In this document: positions 6,906 to 13,111 of the stretch, one piece after another
Layout of the letters: each line of letters begins with the position of its first letter
Numbering within the stretch: position 1 is the first letter of the stretch
NCBI GenBank assembly: GCA_046314755.1
Contig: JBKDBG010000055.1
Span: 1 to 13,111, forward strand
DNA from: UBA6183 sp046314755
Lineage (GTDB): Bacteria; Bacteroidota; Bacteroidia; UKL13-3
Reading direction: 5' to 3'
Length of the DNA stretch: 13,111 bases
Position numbers and translations under genes: made by a program
The notes under the pieces: model-generated
Seen by the model: the letters and a program-made list of their open reading frames with translations, nothing else
Told to the model about the DNA's origin: nothing
The model's database searches: none

Positions 6906-7235
6906 ATGACACAAGTATTATTAATGATGGGACCGCAAGGCGGCCAAGGCGGTTTAGGAAGTTTTCTTCCGCTTATTTTAATTATGGTGGTTTTCTATTT
7001 TTTCATGATTTACCCACAAATGAAAAAAAATAAAGCACAAAAGAAATTTAGAGAAGCTTTGAAAGAAGGTGACAAAGTAATTACCATAGGCGGTGTGCAT
7101 GGTAAAATTGAAAAGATGGATGAAACCACCTTCATTTTAAACAGTGAAGGAACACGTTTAAAATTGGATAAAACTTCTATAAGTATGGAAGCCAGCCAAG
7201 CATTAAATGACCCTAAAAAGGAAGAAAAAAAGTAA
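6906..7235 (+). CDS. yajC: Preprotein translocase subunit YajC, 109 residues
   Basis: YajC is a small inner-membrane protein that associates with SecDF and the Sec translocon and supports protein export. The sequence has a short Gly/Gln-rich N-terminus (PQGGQGGLGS), one membrane segment (about residues 20-37, ending MIYPQMKK), and the conserved cytoplasmic domain KFREALKEGDKVITIGGVHGKIEKMDETTFIL (about 48-79). A Lys/Glu-rich tail follows. FFMIYPQMKKNK and GDKVITIGGVHGKI are typical of the family, and the length is normal. It is the last gene of the nusB-DUF1573-yajC unit, followed 20 nt later by a near-perfect terminator, so genes that often follow yajC elsewhere are not in this transcript. 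Confidence 0.93.
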   Translation: MTQVLLMMGPQGGQGGLGSFLPLILIMVVFYFFMIYPQMKKNKAQKKFREALKEGDKVITIGGVHGKIEKMDETTFILNSEGTRLKLDKTSISMEASQALNDPKKEEKK

Positions 7236-7255
7236 ACATATTGAAGGTATTACCG

Positions 7256-7287
7256 AAAGCCATGGAAGTATTCCATGGCTTTTTTTT
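7256..7287 (+). terminator. Rho-independent terminator of the nusB-yajC operon
   Basis: A perfect 12-bp stem (AAAGCCATGGAA with TTCCATGGCTTT), a three-base loop GTA, and a run of eight T from 7280. It begins 20 nt after the yajC stop codon. Confidence 0.92.
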
Positions 7288-7308
7288 GTATACACCGCTA
7301 ACGTTGAG

Positions 7309-7324
7309 GTAATATGGATATTAC
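7309..7324. repeat. 16-bp inverted repeat in the leader region of the phosphate operon
   Basis: GTAATAT-GG-ATATTAC is a perfect palindrome with 7-bp arms and a 2-bp centre, about 53 bp upstream of the candidate -33 element. It could be a dimeric regulator site, but AT-rich arms of this length can arise by chance. Confidence 0.35.
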
Positions 7325-7361
7325 GAAAATAAAGCAACAAATAATTCATAATCATATACTT

Positions 7362-7385
7362 ACACTTATTTTAACACTTGTTTAA
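7362..7385 (+). promoter_or_regulatory. Tandem 12-bp direct repeat overlapping the phosphate operon promoter
   Basis: ACACTTATTTTA (7362-7373) is followed at once by ACACTTGTTTAA (7374-7385), 10 of 12 bases identical. The second copy contains the -33 element CTTG. Tandem direct repeats covering the upstream promoter element are the usual layout of Pho-type response-regulator boxes, and the operon encodes phosphate uptake. The regulator itself is inferred; Bacteroidota Pho boxes may differ from those of Escherichia or Bacillus. Confidence 0.4.
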
Positions 7386-7407
7386 TGTAAAGCAAAGTAT
7401 ATCTTTA
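7377..7407 (+). promoter_or_regulatory. Bacteroidota-type promoter of the porin-DUF47-PiT operon
   Basis: CTTG (-33) at 7377-7380, a 19-nt spacer, and TATCTTTA (-7) at 7400-7407 match TTTG-N19-21-TAnnTTTG with one mismatch in each box. Transcription would start near 7414, leaving a leader of about 68 nt before the ATG at 7482. No other promoter is needed for the two downstream genes, given the short gaps. Confidence 0.5.
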
Positions 7408-7481
7408 TATTAACAAATTGTAAATTGAATATTAATTGAGTGAAACAGGATATTATCGCATCCGATTTTATACCTGAACAA

Positions 7482-8699
7482 ATGAAAAGATTTCTTTTTA
7501 TCGCACTAGTACTTCTAACGACAAGCGCATTTTCTCAAATTGACACCAGCTTTAACAAAAACCAAACTACCTTTACCAACTCATCATCAACAGAAAAAAA
7601 ATGGCATGAAAAAATTGCCATTAGAGGTTACATGCAAACCCGCTACAATCGTTTGTTGGAAACCAACGGAAACTTAAGATGTGAGCAATGTGACAGATCA
7701 TGGGGTGATAACGGAGGGTTTTTCATCAGGCGAATGCGTATCATTTTCTTCGGTCAAATTTCAAAACAGGTATATTTATACGTGCAACCTGATTTTGCTT
7801 CTTCGGTAGGTACATCAGGTAATGTAGCTCAGTTGCGTGATGCATACTTTGATATTGGTATAGACCAAGATAATGAATATCGTTTTCGTATAGGCCAAAG
7901 TAAAGTTCCATATGGCTTTGAAAACATGCAATCGAGTCAAAATCGTATACCATTAGATAGAAATGATGCCTTGAATAGTGCAGTAACGAACGAACGTGAT
8001 CTTGGAGTGTTTTTCTATTGGGCACCTAAAAAAACCAGAGCACTTTATAGCAGTTTAGTGAATGATGGTTTAAAAGGTTCTGGTGATTACGGGGTATTTG
8101 CTTTCGGTGCCTATAATGGTCAAACTGCCAATCAAACCGAAAGAAATAATGGTTTACATTACGTAACCAGATTATCATATCCAATAAAAATAGGGAATCA
8201 AATTATTGAACCGGGAATTCAAGGATACACCGGAAAATTCGTATTGTTATCAACCAGCAGTAACGTAAAAAAGAATAAAGACAGTGAATACTTAGACCAA
8301 AGAGGAGCATTTACCTTTGTACTTTACCCGAAACCGTTTGGTATTTTGGCCGAATACAATATTGGTAAAGGACCCGAATACAACAAGAAAACGGATTCTA
8401 TTGAAGTACAAAACTTAACCGGTGGTTACATCACATTCACTTATCTAATCAAGGCTAAAAATCAAATTATTATGCCATTTACCAGATTACAATATTATGA
8501 TGGAGGTAAAAAGCATGAATTAGATGCAAGAAGCTATGTGGTAAGAGAAGCTGAAATTGGCGTAGAATGGCAACCATACAGAGCCTTTGAATTGGTTGTG
8601 ATGTACACCTTTTCGGATAGAAGATTTGAAGATTTTGCACTTAAAAACAACCGCCAAACGGGACAATTATTACGTTTACAAGCACAAGTTAATTTTTAA
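7482..8699 (+). CDS. Phosphate-selective porin O/P family outer-membrane protein, 405 residues
   Basis: This is an outer-membrane beta-barrel of the OprO/OprP porin family. The start is ATG at 7482, because it gives a Sec signal peptide MKRFLFIALVLLTTSAFS with cleavage before Gln19; the frame is open from a GTG at 7440 but that would displace the signal. The mature N-terminus carries IAIRGYMQTRYNRL, then FFIRRMRIIFFGQISKQVYLYVQPDFA, LRDAYFDIGI and FRIGQSKVPYGFENMQSS, the characteristic run of early porin O/P strands. The C-terminus (EIGVEWQPYRAFELVVMYTFSDRRF...QAQVNF) has alternating strands and ends in Phe, as outer-membrane barrels do. It is 29 bp upstream of the DUF47 gene in an operon with PiT. 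That context supports phosphate as the solute, although family members can take other anions. Confidence 0.9.
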   Translation: MKRFLFIALVLLTTSAFSQIDTSFNKNQTTFTNSSSTEKKWHEKIAIRGYMQTRYNRLLETNGNLRCEQCDRSWGDNGGFFIRRMRIIFFGQISKQVYLYVQPDFASSVGTSGNVAQLRDAYFDIGIDQDNEYRFRIGQSKVPYGFENMQSSQNRIPLDRNDALNSAVTNERDLGVFFYWAPKKTRALYSSLVNDGLKGSGDYGVFAFGAYNGQTANQTERNNGLHYVTRLSYPIKIGNQIIEPGIQGYTGKFVLLSTSSNVKKNKDSEYLDQRGAFTFVLYPKPFGILAEYNIGKGPEYNKKTDSIEVQNLTGGYITFTYLIKAKNQIIMPFTRLQYYDGGKKHELDARSYVVREAEIGVEWQPYRAFELVVMYTFSDRRFEDFALKNNRQTGQLLRLQAQVNF

Positions 8700-8728
8700 T
8701 CCTACACAATTATATATTGCATATTATT

Positions 8729-9376
8729 ATGAGTATCAACAGTATCTTTTCTTTCTTCCTCCCAAAGGACAAAGTATTTTATTCATTATTTGAATCAGTA
8801 GCCGAAAATGTATCGGAAATGGGTAAACTATTAACTGAAGTGGTTGCCGAGCCCGACTTTGACAAACGTGGCGCAATCATTAAAAAAGTTGAAGATTTAG
8901 AACACAAAAATGATGAGCTTACCCATCAAATTTTTCAAGAATTAGGTCGCAATTTCATCACACCATTCGACCGTGAAGATATTCACTACCTGGCTACTGC
9001 GTTGGATGATATTTGTGATTACATTTATGCTTCGGCTAAAAAAATTAATTTCTACAAAGTCAATCCGAATGACAGCGGAATTCAAAAAATGGCGGAAATT
9101 ATTAAACAAGGTTCTGAGCAGGTAAAAGCTGCAGTATTGGAATTGCGTAACATGAAAAATATCAAGAACATTACAGATGCCGTAATTAAAGTAAACAGCT
9201 ACGAAAACCAGGCAGATGATGTATTTGATATGTGTATTGAACGATTATTTGAAACAGAAAACGATGTTAAAGAGCTCATCAAAAAGAGAGAACTTTATCA
9301 GGTGATGGAAATGGTTACCGATAAGTTTGAAGATGCAGCAAATGTGATTGAATCAATAGTTGTTAAATACGCTTAA
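8729..9376 (+). CDS. DUF47 (PhoU-like) phosphate transport regulator, 215 residues
   Basis: This cytoplasmic, all-helical protein belongs to the DUF47/PhoU-like family that is commonly encoded next to PiT permeases and thought to modulate them. The start is ATG at 8729; a TTG four codons upstream is less likely. The family N-terminus SIFSFFLPKDKVFYSLFE is followed by helices carrying paired acidic metal-binding motifs typical of PhoU folds: EHKNDELT (58-65) and ENQADDVF (159-166). TPFDREDIHYLATALDDICDYI (78-99) is a well-conserved family segment. The length is normal. It lies between the porin (29 bp) and PiT (10 bp to its start), so the three proteins should be co-made. A regulatory role on PiT is inferred from the family and neighbours. 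Confidence 0.92.
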   Translation: MSINSIFSFFLPKDKVFYSLFESVAENVSEMGKLLTEVVAEPDFDKRGAIIKKVEDLEHKNDELTHQIFQELGRNFITPFDREDIHYLATALDDICDYIYASAKKINFYKVNPNDSGIQKMAEIIKQGSEQVKAAVLELRNMKNIKNITDAVIKVNSYENQADDVFDMCIERLFETENDVKELIKKRELYQVMEMVTDKFEDAANVIESIVVKYA

Positions 9377-9386
9377 GTAAACACAA

Positions 9387-10784
9387 ATGAGTTTTCTGGT
9401 AGTTATTATCATACTTGCCCTTTTGTTCGATTACATCAATGGTTTCCATGATGCAGCGAACTCAATCGCAACGGTTGTTTCCACAAAGGTACTTACCCCA
9501 TTTCAGGCAGTGCTTTGGGCGGCCTTATTTAATTTTGTCGCATTCTTTATTTTTAAAGACCATGCTGTTGCAAATACTATAGGCAAAACTGTTCATAAAG
9601 AATTCATTACTCTTACCGTAATCTTCTCCGGACTAATCGCAGCGATTACCTGGAATTTACTCACCTGGTGGTACGGTATCCCTTCTTCGTCATCACACAC
9701 TTTAATTGGAGGTTTTGCAGGAGCAGCTGTTGCACATGCATTTGCCACCAAAGGGGGTGTTGCATTTAGTAGCGTTATTGAATTTGATAAAATATTAAAA
9801 ACATTACTCTTTATTTTCCTCGCTCCTTTAATTGGTATGCTCATCTCCATGTCGATTACATTAATTACCATCATGAAAAACACTTGGGTAAGAATTGTAA
9901 TTATACTGTTAGCTGCAGCAGGCACATGGGCATTATTTGATAAACTGGAACGCAACAAAATGGAAGAAAACGTAAGTAAGTTTTATCAAGTAGATAAGTT
10001 TAAAAAAGAGGTAGAGAAAAATCCGGAAGCAAGTTTCAAATTAGATTCGGCTAAGGCTTTGGTTAAAGCAACTGTACCCTTGTTAAAAGACTATGACAGC
10101 AAAGGTGCTGAATACATTGCTGCAGAAGCCAAAACTGCAACCGGAGTAGCGCTTGACGAACAAAAATTAGCCAAGGAAATCAAAAAGGCCGATAATTCAT
10201 TTATTGTGTATTGTATTATGGCGGCTATTTTAATTTTCATTCTCACCTACATTTACGTTGAAAAAGTTAAAACGCCAACAGCCTATAAAATGGCCAATAT
10301 GTTTAAAAAATTGCAGCTACTTTCATCAGCAGCATTTAGCATCGGACATGGTGGTAATGATGCTCAAAAAGTAATGGGTATTATTGCTGCGGCCATGGTA
10401 GCGAATGGAGACATCACCGATATTAAACAAATGCCTGATTGGGTTCCGTTGGCTTGTTACGCTGCCATTGGAATTGGTACCATGAGCGGTGGTTGGAAGA
10501 TTGTAAAAACTATGGGAACGCGTATTACCAAAGTTACTCCACTTGAAGGAGTAAGTGCTGAAACTTCAGGTGCCCTCACCTTATTTATGACAGAACAAAT
10601 GGGAATTCCGGTGAGTACAACTCACACCATTACAGGTTCTATTATAGGTGTTGGTGCCACCAAAAGATTATCGGCTGTGCGTTGGGGCGTAACCGTAAAC
10701 TTACTTTGGGCTTGGATTCTTACCATTCCTGTAAGTGCAATTATTGCAGGTATAACCTATTACATTGTAACTGCACTTCAATAG
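9387..10784 (+). CDS. pit: PiT-family low-affinity inorganic phosphate permease, 465 residues
   Basis: This inner-membrane carrier imports phosphate (in bacteria usually as a neutral metal-phosphate with protons; some relatives use sodium). It shows the PiT internal duplication: GFHDAANSIATVVSTKVL (19-36) mirrored by GHGGNDAQKVMGIIAAAM (320-337), and IPSSSSHTLIGGFAG (98-112) mirrored by IPVSTTHTITGSIIG (407-421). About ten hydrophobic segments are visible. Between the halves lies a soluble, Lys/Glu-rich segment, about residues 186-270, followed by a membrane segment SFIVYCIMAAILIFILTYIYV. Bacterial PitA-type proteins also have a central loop, so the insertion is not unique, but it is sizeable. 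It is the last gene of the porin-DUF47-PiT operon and is followed by the terminator at 10809-10840. Confidence 0.94.
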   Translation: MSFLVVIIILALLFDYINGFHDAANSIATVVSTKVLTPFQAVLWAALFNFVAFFIFKDHAVANTIGKTVHKEFITLTVIFSGLIAAITWNLLTWWYGIPSSSSHTLIGGFAGAAVAHAFATKGGVAFSSVIEFDKILKTLLFIFLAPLIGMLISMSITLITIMKNTWVRIVIILLAAAGTWALFDKLERNKMEENVSKFYQVDKFKKEVEKNPEASFKLDSAKALVKATVPLLKDYDSKGAEYIAAEAKTATGVALDEQKLAKEIKKADNSFIVYCIMAAILIFILTYIYVEKVKTPTAYKMANMFKKLQLLSSAAFSIGHGGNDAQKVMGIIAAAMVANGDITDIKQMPDWVPLACYAAIGIGTMSGGWKIVKTMGTRITKVTPLEGVSAETSGALTLFMTEQMGIPVSTTHTITGSIIGVGATKRLSAVRWGVTVNLLWAWILTIPVSAIIAGITYYIVTALQ

Positions 10785-10808
10785 TTTTATTGATAAAACT
10801 TTTCACAT

Positions 10809-10840
10809 AAGGCTGTCTCTTTATGGAGACGGCCTTTTTT
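10809..10840 (+). terminator. Rho-independent terminator of the phosphate operon
   Basis: An 11-bp stem, AAGGCTGTCTC with GAGACGGCCTT (one G-T pair), a six-base loop and a run of six T (10835-10840). It begins 24 nt after the PiT stop. The TAA of the convergent TauE/SafE-type gene (10839-10841) touches its 3' end. Read on the minus strand no T tract follows the stem, so it serves that gene weakly if at all. Confidence 0.88.
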
Positions 10841-11543
10841 ATGGCTGCGGTGTATGGCACTCAACGGGCAGCTGATTTTTTATTTCGTTTATTTTAGGAC
10901 TAATATAAGGGATGCCTAAGTTTAATCCCCGAAGTATAAATAAACAGCCTACCAATAATACAAACACGGGCACATACTTATTTATGTTTGATCGAATGGT
11001 TTGGCTTAAGAATTGACCCGCTATTGAAATGGTAAACATCATAGGCAAAGTTCCGATGCCGAATAAAAACATAAATAATGCACCATCTACTAGGCGCTGA
11101 GTAGCCAATGCACCCATCAACCCTAAATACACCATACCACAAGGCAAAATACCATTGAGTAAGCCAATTAAAAATAATCCGGTGTAGCTTTTTTGTTGAA
11201 ACAACTTTCCTGCCGAGCGACTAAAAAAAGAAAACAGAATAGTTGTGAATTTACTTTGAAATTGAAAATAGGTCAACACAACACCTATAATCATCACTAC
11301 ACCCGCAATAATACTGATGCGCTGTTGAAACCCGGCTAAGTGCAACCCATACCCAAACCAACCAAATAACAATCCTAACATTACATAAACCATTATGCGT
11401 GAAAATTGATAAATAAACTTACCAAAAATACGTTGTGCATTGGTATCACCAACTGTTGGCGTAGCAAGTGCAATTGGGCCACACATGCCTGCGCAATGAA
11501 AACTGCTGAGTAACCCGGTAATAAATGCCGTTAAAAAAATCAT
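10839..11543 (-). CDS. TauE/SafE-type (DsbD-like) membrane protein of the cco cluster, 234 residues
   Basis: This inner-membrane protein has about six hydrophobic segments. Two features mark the subgroup found beside cbb3 oxidase genes: the N-terminal motif FHCAGMCGPIA (15-25; His16, Cys17, Cys21) and GLLNGILPCGMVYLGLMGA (127-145; Cys135). Such proteins are annotated as sulfite exporter TauE/SafE or DsbD-like transmembrane proteins. The paired cysteines inside membrane segments suggest metal, perhaps copper, or thiol handling during oxidase maturation rather than sulfite export, but that is inference. The C-terminus ends VECHTPQP with another Cys-His pair. The ATG at 11543 overlaps the fixH stop by ATGA, so the two are translationally coupled. 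It is the last gene of the minus-strand cco run. Confidence 0.87.
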   Translation of the reverse strand: MIFLTAFITGLLSSFHCAGMCGPIALATPTVGDTNAQRIFGKFIYQFSRIMVYVMLGLLFGWFGYGLHLAGFQQRISIIAGVVMIIGVVLTYFQFQSKFTTILFSFFSRSAGKLFQQKSYTGLFLIGLLNGILPCGMVYLGLMGALATQRLVDGALFMFLFGIGTLPMMFTISIAGQFLSQTIRSNINKYVPVFVLLVGCLFILRGLNLGIPYISPKINEIKNQLPVECHTPQP

Positions 11544-11968
11544 TCCACCATTATTTGTTTTTCGGCTGCCATGAGTGTGTTGTTATAACGCCATTCATAG
11601 GTTACATTCCATAATCCTTTATCAAGCTTTGAAGTACTAAAAACATAGGCTTGATTGTTTAAAGTTTTAAATTCAACTTTAAAATCTTTACTCGCATCGG
11701 ATGGACGATAAAAAGTAACAGTGCCTTCCACAGCTGCGTTACAAGTAAATTCAATTTGTTGATTTTGTAATTGAAAATTAATTTGAGGAGACAAGGCTTG
11801 AGCCGCTCTAAATTTATTAATGGATGCTTGATAAGCCACTCCATTTTCATAATAATTTTGATCTACCAAATCAATTTTTTGCGTACTGATTCGGTATACC
11901 ATAAACATCACAAACAGCATAAATGAAGCCGCAAAAAATACAAGTTTATGTCCCCAGTTTATTTTCAT
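11540..11968 (-). CDS. ccoH: FixH/CcoH family cbb3 oxidase assembly protein, 142 residues
   Basis: FixH/CcoH is a small single-span membrane protein needed for assembly or stability of cbb3-type cytochrome oxidase. Here one membrane segment (KLVFFAASFMLFVMFMVYRI, about residues 8-27) is followed by the family-like IDLVDQNYYENGVAYQASINK and a periplasmic beta domain (about 60-142) ending WNVTYEWRYNNTLMAAEKQIMVE. The start is taken as ATG at 11968 (MKINWGHKL, the usual Bacteroidota beginning); ATG at 11980 would add four residues. It lies 37 bp after ccoG and overlaps the TauE/SafE-type gene by ATGA. Its TGA is a true stop, which argues against a reassigned TGA in this genome. Confidence 0.87.
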   Translation of the reverse strand: MKINWGHKLVFFAASFMLFVMFMVYRISTQKIDLVDQNYYENGVAYQASINKFRAAQALSPQINFQLQNQQIEFTCNAAVEGTVTFYRPSDASKDFKVEFKTLNNQAYVFSTSKLDKGLWNVTYEWRYNNTLMAAEKQIMVE

Positions 11969-12005
11969 AGATATAATCATAATAAGAAATTTATCGTTTT
12001 AAAAG

Positions 12006-13111
12006 TTACGGTTTTACCGGTGCTACAAAATTAGATTTGATATGAGTGATTAATTTACCATTGCTGCTCAACTCAATTTCAATAGGAATATTATTCGCAT
12101 GAATCGCTTGTTTAGGAAGCATCACAAAAAAAGAACCCTTTATAATATCATCTTCTTTTAAGATAAGCAGCTCTTCTTCCCTATCTACCATTTTTAAAGT
12201 TGCTTTGGCAGGACTAACCACACGCACCATTACCTCTTGGTTATTAAAGGTTTTATTTACCACTTCAAAATTATACATATTGCTAATGTCACCATTGGCT
12301 TGTTCTTGGTACATCATTCCCGGAGTACGTAGTACGGTTGATTCAACATCTTTACGGGTAAGTAATAAAAAAGTAAGTATGCTCATCAACAAAACTAAAA
12401 TTACAGTATATGCCACACTGCGGGTAGTAATGCGTTTAACATTACCTGATGCCAACTCTGCTTGTGAGGCATAACGTATTAAACCTTTTGGTGCTTGTAT
12501 GTGCTCCATTACATCATTACACTCATCAATGCAAGCCGTGCAATTAATGCACTCCAACTGTGTTCCGTTTCTAATATCAATTCCGGTTGGGCACACCTGC
12601 ACACAACGTTTACAATCAATACAATCACCCAATGAAGTTGTTGCATTCTTTTTTCTAAGGCCCCTTGGTTCACCACGTTTAAAATCATAGGCCACTACAA
12701 TGGAATTTTTATCCAACATTAGCCCCTGCAAACGGCCGTATGGACAAACCACAATGCATACAATTTCACGAAACTTAGCAAACACAAAATAAAAAACCGT
12801 TGAAAAAATAAGGAGTGCAATAAACTTTCCAAGGTGGGCCAAAGGCCCATCAAGTATCAATTTTTCTACCTCATTTATTCCAATTAAATAACTTAAAAAA
12901 GTATTGGCAATAATTACAGCTAATGCAAAAAACAACAGGTGTTTACTTCCTTTTTTTATAATTTTTTCGGTATCCCAAGCTTGTGCATCTAACTTTTGTT
13001 GTGCCTTAAAATCACCTTCAATCAAATACTCAATTTTGCGAAAAAGCATTTCCATAAAAATGGTTTGCGGGCAAGCCCAGCCGCACCAAACACGTCCAAA
13101 CACTACCGTAA
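12006..13111 (-). CDS. ccoG: CcoG/FixG/RdxA cbb3 oxidase accessory protein (N-terminus beyond the window)
   Basis: CcoG is an inner-membrane iron-sulfur protein required for cbb3 oxidase maturation; studied members act as cupric reductases supplying Cu(I). The frame is open to the right edge (TVVFGRVWCGWACPQ), so roughly the first 100 residues, including the first membrane segments, are missing; the GTG at 13103 is an internal valine codon, not a start. Present are the FGRVWCGWACPQTIFMEM motif, VVCPYGRLQ, and two [4Fe-4S] ferredoxin motifs, CIDCKRCVQVCP and CINCTACIDEC (about 160 and 185 residues after the GTG). One more membrane segment (YTVILVLLMSILTFLLL) and a periplasmic Ig-like FixG C-terminal domain (about residues 255-365) complete it. 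fixH/ccoH follows 37 bp downstream. The core ccoNOP genes are expected beyond the right edge. Confidence 0.93.
   Translation of the reverse strand, partial: TVVFGRVWCGWACPQTIFMEMLFRKIEYLIEGDFKAQQKLDAQAWDTEKIIKKGSKHLLFFALAVIIANTFLSYLIGINEVEKLILDGPLAHLGKFIALLIFSTVFYFVFAKFREIVCIVVCPYGRLQGLMLDKNSIVVAYDFKRGEPRGLRKKNATTSLGDCIDCKRCVQVCPTGIDIRNGTQLECINCTACIDECNDVMEHIQAPKGLIRYASQAELASGNVKRITTRSVAYTVILVLLMSILTFLLLTRKDVESTVLRTPGMMYQEQANGDISNMYNFEVVNKTFNNQEVMVRVVSPAKATLKMVDREEELLILKEDDIIKGSFFVMLPKQAIHANNIPIEIELSSNGKLITHIKSNFVAPVKP

Noticed and set aside
7440..7481. GTG start for the porin 14 codons upstream
   Set aside because: It would place polar residues before the signal peptide; ATG 7482 gives a standard N-terminus and cleavage site.
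13101..13103. GTG as the start of ccoG
   Set aside because: The frame is open to the window edge and the family sequence continues upstream (TVVFGRVW), so this is an internal Val codon.

Overview
The window comes from an AT-rich Bacteroidota genome (Flavobacteriia, Sphingobacteriia or Chitinophagia type; the order cannot be settled by eye). Several things point there: a long-form NusB of about 313 residues followed by a DUF1573 lipoprotein and YajC, a PUR-type DUF3276 protein, a phosphate-selective porin O/P, and promoters fitting the Bacteroidota TTTG / TAnnTTTG pattern rather than -35/-10 boxes. Shine-Dalgarno sites are largely absent.

Layout from left to right. (1) Positions 1-298, minus: the N-terminal part of an LptF/LptG-family lipopolysaccharide permease. 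It runs off the left edge and carries an in-frame TGA where the family has a conserved glycine. Only 19 bp separate it from a divergent gene of unknown function (318-866, plus). (2) Positions 851-4132, minus: a two-way terminator, an unrecognised secreted lipoprotein, a PUR/DUF3276 nucleic-acid-binding protein with a good promoter, and a half-size ABC exporter with Asp in place of the catalytic Glu. (3) Positions 4288-5385, plus: a leucine-dehydrogenase-type amino acid dehydrogenase with its own promoter and terminator. (4) Positions 5483-7287, plus: nusB, a DUF1573 lipoprotein and yajC, closed by a perfect 12-bp terminator hairpin. (5) Positions 7309-10840, plus: a self-contained phosphate-uptake unit. 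It has a promoter with a tandem direct repeat over its -33 element, an outer-membrane porin O/P, a DUF47 PhoU-like protein, a PiT phosphate permease and a strong terminator. (6) Positions 10839-13111, minus: the tail of a cbb3 cytochrome oxidase maturation cluster, ccoG (cut by the right edge), fixH/ccoH and a TauE/SafE-type membrane protein, with the last two overlapping by ATGA.

The phosphate unit reads as one pathway: the porin admits phosphate across the outer membrane, PiT moves it across the inner membrane, and the DUF47 protein probably tunes PiT. The cco genes supply metal reduction and assembly factors for a high-affinity terminal oxidase, implying aerobic or microaerobic respiration. 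Most of the window is ordinary conserved Bacteroidota chromosome. I see no mobile elements, CRISPR arrays, RNA genes or phage genes, and no clear novel multi-gene system. The points most worth following are the LptF nonsense codon, the tandem repeat at the phosphate promoter, the very tight lptF divergent junction, and the two proteins of unknown function. No gene-free stretch exceeds 300 bases.
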